Positions 1-9,695 of a stretch of DNA of 64,000 nucleotides are shown piece after piece. Source of the stretch: Stenopsyche tienmushanensis (taxonomy: Eukaryota > Arthropoda > Insecta > Trichoptera > Stenopsychidae); contig WACJ01000529.1 of the NCBI GenBank assembly GCA_008973525.1, positions 1,302,001 through 1,366,000 on the forward strand, written 5' to 3'. Numbering within the stretch: position 1 is the stretch's first letter; each line of letters begins with the position of its first letter. The translations under genes were made by a program, and so were the position numbers. Below the pieces are notes generated by a model, which made no database searches, was not told the origin of the DNA, and saw only the letters and a list, made by a program, of their open reading frames with translations.

Positions 1-245
1 GAAGGAAATTATGTTTAGTAAGATTTTGTAAATAAAAATGAAAAAAATAAATAATTTCTGAAACCATTGTAAATGTATTTTTGTTACCTCATTCATAAAA
101 TATTTCTATAATGAACTAAAAATAAGATAATTAAAAAAGAAACAAAATATCTCAAACGAGTATGTCATTTAATCTCATTGAGATAATCTCAGATATCATT
201 TTTATACACCTTACTAGATTATATTACATACTTTTTAAAAATAGA

Positions 246-335
246 TACATAAATCCCAAATATTATCTATAGAATTTTAATCACAGTCAACTGTTAAAAT
301 GGAAACATTGAGAAGTTTGGAAACAATCAGTTGAT
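246..335 (+). promoter_or_regulatory. Putative core promoter and 5' UTR of gene A
   Basis: This block is conserved with the matching position upstream of gene B. It holds an ACATAAATCCC TATA-like stretch at about 247-257, a CTATCTATAGAATT stretch about 15 bases further on, and AAACAATCAGTTGATA at about 321-336, whose TCAGTT fits the arthropod initiator. Gene B keeps the same elements with a better TATA box. The start site could be near 268 or near 329; the sequence does not decide. Inferred from paralogue conservation only. Confidence 0.4.
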
Positions 336-402
336 AGACAGCAAGACTATTGTTTGAATCTTATTTGTCGATACTTTAAAGTTATTAATTCGATAGAAAA
401 AT

Positions 403-2799
403 ATGGGTGCTTATAAGATTCGATCGATATACATATTGTGGATATTTCTTATAAACAATTATCAAAATGTGTTCGGACAAACTGCAGTTTGTATCCACGA
501 AGACTTTGAAGGTGGATTCGGAATATTTGACGATTTGTGTATAGCTCAATTATCTACGCGCAGTTTTCAAATTGAGGAATATTCAGATATATTTCTGCCG
601 CCATCAGACACGTCTAAATATCACCTAGTTTCATTGCCTGGACCATGGATTACCTGTTTATCAAACCGAGATGCAATTAGAGTCGAGGCAGGAACTCAAA
701 TCATGATAAAATATTATGCTTCAAAAATGTCTGCCGATATTTTTTTTTATTCAGTATCCATTTTCGATGTAAATTCTGAGATGGACATCGACTCATTTGA
801 AGATTTTTTTACCCAATCGACTCCATGGACTAATTTCACATATACGATGGAAAGAAATGCTGATATAAAGGTATGTAATTTAGAATGGTGTTTGGTTATA
901 ATTTTCATTAAATAGCAGTCTTAGACAAGCACTATAACAAGATTATGAAAAATAATCTCCTCTTCTATTTAATCACACTTGATCCGATAAGTTTTGAATT
1001 TTTGTATCGAGATTAAAAATTGAAAATGAGACGCCTTTAATTCCTTGTGTCCTTAATTCTACAGCATTGAATGCGTCTATGCATTTTTTTAGTTTAAAAT
1101 ATATTTAAATAATGTTTTTAAATTTAAAATAATGCTGTGTATATTGATGTACGACCATAATAGAATGTTGAAGGAAGAATACGGGAGAGGACACAGATAT
1201 ATTATATTACATTTAGTAGAAGATCAAAATCTGTCGCATATACGGCTTGATATTTTTCGTTTATTTCTAGATTATTATTGGAGTTGCGAGTATAAACGAT
1301 TTTGTAGCAATTGATTTCATCAGCGTTTCATCTGTGGATTGCGATTCGATAACGACCGAATCAACGACGACTGAATCGTCGACGACTGATTCTACGACTG
1401 ATTCTACGACCATTGATTCTACGACGACTGATTCTACAATAACAGAACCAACGACAACAGAATCGACAACCACAGAATCAACGACGACTGATTCTACGAC
1501 GACTGATTCTACGATAACAGAACCAACGACAACGGAATCGACAACTACCGAATCAACGACGACAGAATTAGGACAAACTACAGTCTGTATCCACGAAGAC
1601 TTTGAAGATGGATTCGGAATATTTGACGATCTATGTGCAAGTCCATTTCCAACACATCATTTTAAAATTGACGAATATTCAGATACATTTCTACCGCCTT
1701 CGGACGGATCTAAATTTCACATAGTTTCATTGCCTGGACCATGGATTACTTGTCTATCAAATCGAGATGCAATTAGAGTCACGACAGGAACTCAAATCAC
1801 GATAAAATATTACGCTTCAAAAATGTCTCAAGATCGTTTTATATATTCCGTATCAATTTACGATATAAATACTAATTCGGATATCGATGTAATTGATGGA
1901 TCGTTTTCGCAATCGATTTCATGGACTAATTTCACATATACGATGGAAAGAAATGCTGATATAAAGGTATGTAATTTAGAATGATGTTTGGTTATAATTT
2001 TCATAAAATAACAGCCTTAGACGAGGACTATAACATAGATGATATAAAATAATCTCATCTTTTACTTCATCATCCTTTATTCGATAAGTTATGGATTTAA
2101 GTATCGAGATTAAAACTGTTTATACCAGAGAGAGAGAGAGAACGTAGTTCCTTAATTCTACAGCATTCAATGCATCTATGCATTTTTTAAAGTTTAGACG
2201 CATTAAAATTTTTTTTTTAAATTTAAAATAATGATGTGCATGTTGATTTACGACCATAATATAATGTTGATGGAAGAACACACTTATGTCATATCGATAA
2301 AAAATTATATTAGAAACCTAGATATATATTAGATTTAGTAGAAAATTAAAATCTGTCGCATATACGGCTTGTATAATATATTCCCTTTTCACCTTTTTGT
2401 AAAAAATCATATTTAAGTAATAGTAAAAATTAAAATATTATCGTTTATTTCTAGATTATTATTGGAGCTGCGAGTAATAGTGATTTTGTAGCAATTGATT
2501 TCATCAGCATTTCCTCTGTGGATTGCGATTCAATAACGATACAATCGACGACGCCAGTTTCGACGACGACAGAATCTTCGACGACAGAATCGACGACGAC
2601 AGAATCGACGACGACAGAATCGACAACGACAGAATCAACGACAACGGAAACACCACCTGAAGAATCTGAATCTTGGGAACCATGGCTAATTGCCGTAGTT
2701 ACGCTTTCCTGTATTGGAGCTGTAGGCATCATTGGTGGTACTGTTTATTATTTTTACTCAAAAAGTCTAACAACAAAAAGTATTGCTGAACCAATTTAA
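403..2799 (+). CDS. Gene A: two-domain MAM-like, mucin-stalked type I membrane protein (3 exons)
   Basis: Exons 403-870, 1271-1966 and 2455-2799 (introns 871-1270 and 1967-2454, both GTATGT...TAG, phase 0) give 502 residues. Residues 1-25 are a signal peptide with probable cleavage after VFG. MAM-like domain 1 covers about 28-181, with cysteines 30, 46, 85 and 180, an N-terminal DFE motif, an NFT glycosylation sequon at 144 and a final FVAIDFIS strand. A Thr/Ser/Glu stalk (about 182-256; TTTES, TTTDS and TTEP units) leads into MAM-like domain 2 (about 257-413, C262 to C412). A second stalk, one transmembrane helix (about 465-488) and a 14-residue tail follow. Unlike its paralogues it has two ectodomains: the second arose by duplicating a domain-intron-stalk unit, with the stalk joined directly to GQT, the start of the mature protein. 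MAM assignment is inference from the cysteine pattern and terminal strands; adhesion or receptor roles are typical of such domains. The start matches genes B and C. Confidence 0.8.
1349..1567 (+). repeat. Gene A stalk 1: 12/15-bp coding minisatellite
   Basis: Imperfect in-frame units of the type ACGACGACAGAATCG, with ACTGATTCT variants, encode TTTES, TTTDS and TTEP. A higher-order unit is visible: the run from TTDSTITEP through TTTESTTTES occurs twice. Predicted to be heavily O-glycosylated, separating the two MAM-like domains. Confidence 0.8.
2545..2651 (+). repeat. Gene A stalk 2: short TTTES coding repeat
   Basis: About seven 12- to 15-bp units (ACGACGACAGAATCG) encode STTTE repeats just before the TPPEESESWEPW juxtamembrane segment. 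That segment is shared almost unchanged with gene B, so the repeat lies between two conserved coding segments. Confidence 0.8.
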
Positions 2800-3228
2800 T
2801 CGTTAAATGAAAGTATTTCATATACTTTATTTCCACCATTAAAATATTTTATTCATCGAATAATTGAGTTATTTTAAGCGAAGAAGATGAGCAAAATTCA
2901 AAAATAAATTTATAATAATGATGGTAAAAATATTAATTATAAGTTTAACTTATTTTGGATAATTTTTCGGCATTAATGTAGAATCGACGATTAAACCAGT
3001 ACTTCCGTATTGAAAAATAAGATCGATTTGTTAATTATGAATGTATGTGTAATTTGAATAACTTCAAAATACATAAATCACAATGAAGATTTTTTGATTT
3101 TAAGCAAATTTTGAATGGAGCTAAAAAAATTATTAAATTTGATAAAAAAGTTGACAATCTTGCTAATTCAAAGAGATTTTGAAAATACGTAGTATGAGTC
3201 TAAACATGCCAGGAGTAAAAGTGGCTTC
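2800..3228. other. Gene A 3' flank with polyadenylation signal
   Basis: The stop codon at 2797-2799 is followed by an AATAAA hexamer at 2903-2908, the best candidate polyadenylation signal (3' UTR about 125 bases). The rest is AT-rich with no gene visible. Confidence 0.45.
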
Positions 3229-3478
3229 TTAGCCCTCTGGATGCTAAACGACGATATATCGTCGATTGTGAAATTAACGAAGACTGCAAACAACGATGGC
3301 TATTGGTCCATGGATGGCTTTAAAATGCTCAAATATTAATCAATTCTGGGCATCAGGTTATCAGCACTTAAACTTGTACTGCATCTTGTTCACTCGTTAG
3401 TGCGATCAAACTTGAAAGAGGAAAATAACAGATAAACTTCCATGAATAAAAAACCCCTGGTAGTAGCCAAAGGGTTAA
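3229..3478. mobile_element. Short piggyBac-like MITE
   Basis: The left end reads TTAGCCCTCTGGATGC. The right end, reverse-complemented, reads TTAACCCTTTGGCTAC. These are imperfect terminal inverted repeats bounded by TTAA/TTAG, as expected for piggyBac insertion. A subterminal palindrome, ACGACGATATATCGTCG, lies just inside the left end. No transposase is present. It sits between genes A and B. Confidence 0.5.
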
Positions 3479-4150
3479 TCAATATTAAAGATTGCTTAGG
3501 TGCACAGAATATACTGTTGTGTATTTTAAAAGATTTTTTTAACAAATTTTATCAATTTAATTTCTTCTACGAAGTTATGTATGTTTTCTCAATAAAAATG
3601 TGGTAGTATTATTTATTAAGAAAGTGGTAAAAAAATAACCACTGCTGTTTTTCCTCGGACGAGTCCTAAATTAGCGGAGTGTATTATGTCTATCTTTACT
3701 CCAAATGCTATTCAAAATATTTGATTCCAGCTAAAACCTTTTTTTTTGCGCAAAAGTTCCCCGCAAGAATAGTACGGTAGCACTTCAATTATTTATTGTT
3801 ATTGGTTGACATAATTTCTACTTCTCTCCCTACTATAATTTTTATTTACTACTTTTACACACAGCCCTCTAAATCCCTTCAATACACGTCATCTTGTCCG
3901 ACTGTATCCAAACGATAATACCTCTCACATCTATGACTACATCACCCAGGCCATAAGAACTACCATCAAAAGGTGAAAAGATAGTCAATAAGATTTTTTT
4001 ATTACCCGTTCAAAATATAGTGTTCATAATAACACGAAGTTAAACAAAAACAAACAAAGCATCTTAAAATAAAATTTAATTAAATCCGATTTAATTAATC
4101 CAAGATATCATTATTATACACCACATGAGATTATAGTTAAGCCCTTCAAA
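3479..4150. other. Intergenic A-B spacer
   Basis: AT-rich. From about 4030 it is alignable by eye with the sequence upstream of gene A (from about 140), so the tandem duplication included at least 250 bases of 5' flank. No gene seen. Confidence 0.5.
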
Positions 4151-4252
4151 GATAAATATATAAATCCCATACACTATCTATCAGATTGGAATCACTTATA
4201 ATGATTTAGTTACAAAACATTGAGGAATTTAGAAACAATCAGTTGATAAATA
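4151..4252 (+). promoter_or_regulatory. Putative core promoter of gene B
   Basis: TATATAAAT at 4157-4165 is followed about 24 bases later by TCAGATT (4181-4187), an arthropod-type initiator. A second conserved initiator-like element, AAACAATCAGTTGATA, lies at about 4233-4248. Both blocks recur upstream of gene A, while the sequence between them and the ATG is less conserved. Inferred; no transcript data. Confidence 0.5.
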
Positions 4253-4314
4253 GCGAGAACATTGCTCGGGTCTTAGTTGTCAATTAATTAAAGTAAATAA
4301 TCCAATACAGGAAT

Positions 4315-7300
4315 ATGGGTGCTTATAAGATTCGATCGATATACATATTGTGGATATTTCTTATAAACAATTATCAAAATGTGTTCGGACAAACTGCAGT
4401 TTGTATCCACGAAGACTTTGAAGATGGATTCGGAATATTTGACGATTTGTGTATAGCTCAATTATCTACGCGCAGTTTTCAAATTGAGGAATATTCAGAT
4501 ATACTTCTGCCGCCATCAGACACGTCTAAATATCACCTAGTTTCATTGCCTGGACCATGGATTACCTGTTTATCAAACCGAGATGCAATTAGAGTCGAGG
4601 CAGGAACTCAAATCATGATAAAATATTATGCTTCAAAAATGTCTGCCGATATTTTGTTTTATTCAGTATCCATTTTCGATGTAAATTCTGAGATGGACAT
4701 CGACTCATTTGAAGATTCTTTTACCCAATCGACTCCATGGACTAATTTTACATATACGATGGAAAGAAATGCTGATATTAAGGTATGCACATTTTTTTAA
4801 TGATAATTTTAAGAGCTAGTAAATTTGAAAATAGTTAGATTATGACCTTTTTTTTAAATACAGTACTCAAGGGCTTTCTTTAAAGACTCTTTTTCCTCCC
4901 TATTATTATTATTATTTTTATTTCCTAAGGAAACTTCATGTTTAAATGGATAGTAAACAGAGGGCGAGAATATGAATGGGATGGAACCTTTAAACAATGC
5001 TCCATTTTTTTAGTGTTCATTTTGCAGAACTAGGTCCAATGTTACCTTGTTGGAGTATTATTTTTTTTTGTTTTACTTATACTGAGTTTTTATAAGCATT
5101 TGTTTCAATTTCTCCAAACTTTGACAGAATAATATTCCTACAAAAAAATTAAAAATGAATTTCTCCAGTAGTATCTTACCATAGACAGAAAAGAGACTTA
5201 TTTATTGTCAATGATGGCTTAGGAATAAGAACAAGCACCTATCTCGAAAAATACCAATGTTTTTTTCACGTATGTGGAGTAGAGGTGTGCGAAAGTAGCC
5301 TCGTCGGTTTGCTCGTCAAACTCTGCTGGGGTAGCCCAGTTAACATGAGTTGAGTACGCAGGTCACCCTGTATAAAAGGATGTGTAGAACATCCGATTAC
5401 AGTAGTTGATGAAGACTGTATCAAAGGCTCACTACTATCCTCAACAGCCAATTAGGCAAATAGGGGAGAACGGTTTTAGGCTGTTCGAACGGCGACTCAT
5501 CTCCGTGGCTAGGTACTAAGAATGACCGAACCGATGTACCATGGGGAAGGGGTAGACCCTGCAGTCTGTCATCTGCTGCAGCCCCCTTCAAACTGAAGCT
5601 GGACTCGTGGTGGTAGTAAGCCTGCGGAAGTAAATCCCTTGAATTTAGCATAACCTTAATCCTTCTTCCTCCATCGTACCTTCGGATAAACGTGGCCTTT
5701 CCCGTGAAAACCTCGCCTTCTCTGGAGGGTGTGGAGCAAAAGGAATGGGCTCCTGGACGCTCCGCACGTAGTGTTTTTCGTGGGGCTAAAGTATCAGTGG
5801 AAGACATTCTTTGTGTGGCTAGTTCGGGATAACCCGGAACAGACCACGCAGCAGCGCAGGAAATGAGGTTGATTATAATGACCCTTCAATTCAGTCAGTC
5901 GCTATCTGATGTCTGTCGTCTTGTCCTCATACACATATTTCTCATTGCAATTCTCAGATGTGGGTTGCAACGAGTCAGATAGAAATGACAATAAAAATTC
6001 TTGAGGAACCCAAGTCATGTATTTAATTAATGTATTTTAGATCATGGAAACCTAGAAGAATCAAATTCTTGTGAAACAATCGGTTAGCATAAACTCTTCA
6101 TGCGTACGTATTTAATAGAAGATCTGCTCATATAATAGCTTTTTCATTTTTGTAAATCGTCATATTCCAGTAGAAATTTGAAAATGGATTTTTATATTGT
6201 TTCTAGATTATTGTTGGTGTTTGGAGTAATAGCAATTTTGTGGCAATTGATTTCATTAGCGTCTCATCTGTCGAATGTGATTTGATATCTGAATCAACGA
6301 CAGAGTGGACGACAGAGTGGACAACCGAATCGACGACCGAATCAACGACAGAATCGACGACAGAGTGGACGACAGAGTGGACGACAGAGTGGACGACTGA
6401 ATCGACGACGGAATCGACTACAGATTCGACTACAGATTCGACGACTGAATCGATGACGGAATCGACGACAGAACCGACGACAGAGTGGACAACAGAGTGG
6501 ATAACCGAATCGACGACGGAATCGACGACAGAATCGACGACAGAACCGACAACAGAGTGGACAACCGTATCGACGACGGAATCGACAACGGAATCGACGA
6601 CAGAATCGATGACAGAACCGACGACAGAGTGGACAACAGAGTGGACGACCGAATCGGCGACAGAATCGACGACCGAATCGACGACAGAACCGACGACAGA
6701 GTGGACAACAGAGTGGACGACTGAATCGACGACGGAATCGATTACAGATTCAACTACAGATTTGACGACTGAATCGATGACGGAATCGACAATAGAACCG
6801 ACGACAGATTGGACGACCGAATCGACGACAGAATCGACGACCGAATCGACGACAGAACCGACGACAGAATGGACGACAGAGTGGACGACAGAGTGGACGA
6901 CCGAATCGGCGACAGAATCGACGACCGAATCGACGACAGAACCGACGACAGAGTGGACGACAGAGTGGACGACTGAATCGACGACGGAATCGACTACAGA
7001 TTCGACTACAGATTCGACGACTGAATCGACGACGGAATCGACAACAGAACCGACGACAGAGTCAACGACAGAGTCAACGACAGAGTCAACGACAGAGTCA
7101 ACGACAGAGTCAACGACAGAGTCAACGACAGAGTCAACGACAGAGTCAACGACAGAGTCAACGACAGAGTGGACGACCGAACCGACAACGGAAACACCGC
7201 CTGAAGAATCCGAATCTTGGGAGCCATGGCTAATAGCTGTGGTTACACTCTCCTGCGTTGGAGCTGCAGCCCTCATTGGCGGTACTGCTTACTATTTTTG

Positions 7301-7337
7301 CACAAAAAGTATCCCAACACAGAGCGTAGCTTATTAA
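4315..7337 (+). CDS. Gene B: MAM-like ectodomain on a long TTEW/TTES mucin stalk (2 exons)
   Basis: Exons 4315-4782 and 6207-7337 (intron 4783-6206, GTATGC...TAG, phase 0) give 532 residues. Residues 1-25 are the signal peptide. One MAM-like domain (about 28-181; cysteines 30, 46, 85 and 180; NFT sequon at 144) is followed by about 300 residues of nearly pure TTES, TTEW, TTEP and TTDS tetrapeptides, one transmembrane helix (about 497-520) and the tail CTKSIPTQSVAY. Exon 1 is almost identical to that of gene A: I count six substitutions in 468 bases, four changing an amino acid, although introns and 5' UTR differ clearly. The stalk is predicted to be rigid, extended and O-glycosylated, holding the domain far from the membrane. 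Tryptophan at many fourth positions is odd for a mucin. The start is shared with gene A. Function unknown. Confidence 0.85.
5266..5960 (-). repeat. GC-richer unclassified interspersed repeat inside intron of gene B
   Basis: This segment is clearly richer in GC than the flanking intron and explains why B's intron (1424 bases) is longer than A's. On the minus strand 5421-5807 is open for 128 codons, but I recognise no domain. Part of it (about 5560-5630) recurs in the opposite orientation near 9140-9230, sharing the stretch around GCAGCAGATGAC. The TCTCCGTGGCTAGGTACTAA stretch near 5504 recurs with changes near 33790. It is probably a piece of a retroelement or other transposon. Confidence 0.5.
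6290..7190 (+). repeat. Gene B stalk: 12-bp coding minisatellite (TTEW/TTES/TTEP)
   Basis: About 74 in-frame 12-bp units of the type ACGACAGAATCG or ACGACAGAGTGG. Serine, tryptophan and proline units follow a recurring higher-order pattern (ES-ES-EP-EW-EW-ES). The last part (about 7057-7166) is nine codon-identical units using GAGTCAACGACA instead of the GAATCG codons used earlier, so it amplified separately and probably recently. Length polymorphism between individuals is likely. Confidence 0.9.
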
Positions 7338-8228
7338 ACTCAACAGTAAAATGGATGTATTTTATATACATTGGTTAAACCAATATAATTTTTCATTCGA
7401 TAGATTATCTTCATATTTCCATACTTCCAAATGAGGAAAGGTTCTTGTGAAAATATTAACTATATGATATAACTCAAGTTTAAAAAAAAATGATGTGGTC
7501 GAGATAATGAACTTTATGTTTCCTTATTTCAATGAGATCGTTCTATCAAAATTAAATTTGTTTACACTATAAAACATAAATCGCCATGGCAATCAATTAG
7601 ATTTGAGCACATTTTAAATTTAAACAAAGTGGCGCAATAGTGATAATTTTATCTTGTAAATAATCTAATAAAAAATAAAACATTTCGTTTGAAAAATGGA
7701 ATTTCATTACTTCTGAGTACCTCACTTGTTGAAGTTTTCTAAGAATTATTTCTGGATTCTTATGATTTCACTTTCCTTGATTTGACTATGACCATGATGG
7801 AAGAAAATACTCTTCATTAAAGTCTCACTGATGGGTGTAGTCAACAATTATATTATGGGATGTAAGAGAATTGGAGCGAAAATGTAAATGGGGTATTTTC
7901 AAAGCACTAAAATTATCTTCAACGATATATTTATGTATGAATGGTGAAAAGATACCAAAACGAAACAAATTTATAAAACAACTGAATGCAATGGGGTTAA
8001 GAAGTAGCGAATATTCGAAAATAAACAGATAAAATAAGATTAAAAAAAACATTTATCCTAGATATAAATGATATATTGGAAACTTAATGCGATTATATTT
8101 CTGATACGATCAAATAAACACGCTCGCATAATGCAATCAGATTTTCGTCATTAACAGAATTAGAAACGCAAAAATATTGCAACGATTAAGGCAGATAATG
8201 TGTTAATGATATACGACTTTTAGAGATA
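7338..8228. other. Gene B 3' flank
   Basis: AT-rich with no supported gene. There is no clear polyadenylation hexamer close to the stop; AATAAA-like strings lie near 7665-7680. Short open stretches on the minus strand (about 7825-8052) are low-complexity and unsupported. Confidence 0.4.
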
Positions 8229-8298
8229 CAGTAGAACCTCGATTATCCGGACTAATTGGAAATGGAAGTAGTCCGGATAACAAAAATCCGGATAATAG
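8229..8298 (+). mobile_element. Tigger/pogo-type terminal repeat
   Basis: CAGTAGAACCTCGATTATCC, preceded by TA, is the typical end of Tigger/pogo (Tc1/mariner superfamily) elements. An internal inverted motif (CCGGACTA... / ...TAGTCCGG) follows. No transposase reading frame is adjacent, so this is a truncated end or a short MITE. Confidence 0.65.
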
Positions 8299-8889
8299 AA
8301 AAAAAATCATAATTGACAGAAAAAGACAGGGAAAGTATGGAGATATTTTATTCGTCTAGATTTACATACACATACACATATTATAAATTATTTTTTATTA
8401 AAAAAAATCAAGTATCCAATTTTGCTTAAAGCTGTCAAATCGCGAATATTCTTAAGATATATAAGATGTCCTGATTTACATTCTTCTTGCTTCTCAAGCT
8501 ATTAATTTTAATAATAATATAACTATGTAATTAAAAAAAATTATAATCAAATTATGATAAAATCTAATGATATTTGAATTTAGTCAGATGGTCTTTCAGA
8601 GTCTTTTAAAGCTGTAGGTTTCCTACTCCTGAGTTGAGTTAGATAATTGAATCTTGATGCAGTTTTTTTAACGAGATAATATCAAATATATATATAATAT
8701 CTGTTAGATATCATAAGAGCCTCACATCTTTTGCTCTGAGATTGATGAATGTCCGTTGAACGAAAAAAGGGAAAATGTATTGATGATTAAGGTTATCCAG
8801 GTGAGTTGATTTGTTGTTTCCTATATTAGAAATACTTTTTTCAGAAGCACGAACATTTAGAATTTTATCATAAACATAATTATCCTTAG
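8299..8889. other. AT-rich sequence, no feature seen
   Basis: No coding potential, inverted repeat ends or RNA gene signature recognised. Confidence 0.4.
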
Positions 8890-9300
8890 GACTGCCTACT
8901 GCATTGAGAGTAATGGGACAAAAGCGTCTTACTGGTCTATCGTACCTTTGAATGCGAGTCTATTCTCAGCGCCACATATAGGTGCCATCCACCAGCCTTG
9001 GATAAAATGGGCGCCCACCCCTTTTATGTACCCTTCAGCTCGATATGAGGCTCTAAAGGTGAGCCACGGAAGAAACTGGCTTCAGGTCAATGTGCACCCG
9101 AAGGTGCGAGAATAAAGGTGAGAATGAAGTTTTATTGGACCAATCTGCGAGATTACTGCTACTGTGAGTCCAACCTGAAGGGGTCAGCAGCAGATGACGG
9201 ATTGTAGAAATCACATCTTTCTCATGGTACTACTTACATACGTTTAACGAATTCAATTCAAACTCAAGAAGCAACAGGTTATCGAAAGCAACCTGGAACG
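8890..9300 (+). repeat. GC-richer repeat related to the gene B intron repeat
   Basis: Positions about 9140-9230 match, in opposite orientation, the segment at about 5560-5630 (shared GAGTCCA and GCAGCAGATGAC motifs). No intact reading frame; presumably a second, more decayed copy of the same unclassified element. Confidence 0.45.
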
Positions 9301-9307
9301 CTTATCG

Positions 9308-9695
9308 CAGTGCTTCTCGACCTTTTTGAAGTCATGGTGCACTTTTGATCATGGAAAAAAGTGGTGGTGCGCCAGAATTACGAAATCGAAGAAAATATGT
9401 GGACATAATTTTTATTACATATTTTCTTTTTAAGTTAAATTATATAAAAAATGTTTAATAATAAAAATAAATTTAGTTAGTTAATTTTTCTCTAGAACCA
9501 ATTTTATAATTATACGCGTTTTAATTTGTTTACCTTGGTCCTGTTGTATGTTCGATAAGTTCTTTGCAGCATAGATATTCATTAACTCTTTCGTTGACTT
9601 TCATTATTTCGTCAACGACATTTTCAGTTTTCATTATTTTGCAGAGTTTTTCGTTTTTACCAATTTTTTCACGGTGCACCGGTTGAGAAACACTG
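9308..9695. mobile_element. Non-autonomous hAT element (388 bp)
   Basis: The ends are CAGTGCTTCTCGACC and, reverse-complemented, CAGTGTTTCTCAACC, with subterminal GTGGTGCGCC / CGGTGCACCG motifs typical of a widespread hAT MITE group. The flanking 8-mers GCTTATCG and ATATATCG match at 5 of 8 positions, so the target duplication has decayed. No transposase. Confidence 0.65.

Noticed and set aside
1267..2732. Minus-strand Val/Ser-rich frames opposite gene A stalks
   Set aside because: Same repeat-shadow effect.
6430..7227. Other-frame open stretches within the gene B stalk
   Set aside because: By-products of the 12-bp repeat without independent support.
6203..7276. A 357-codon minus-strand open frame of SVVDSVV repeats opposite gene B
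   Set aside because: It is the mirror of the 12-bp coding minisatellite, which lacks stops in several frames. The sense strand carries the signal peptide, conserved domain, splice sites and transmembrane helix.
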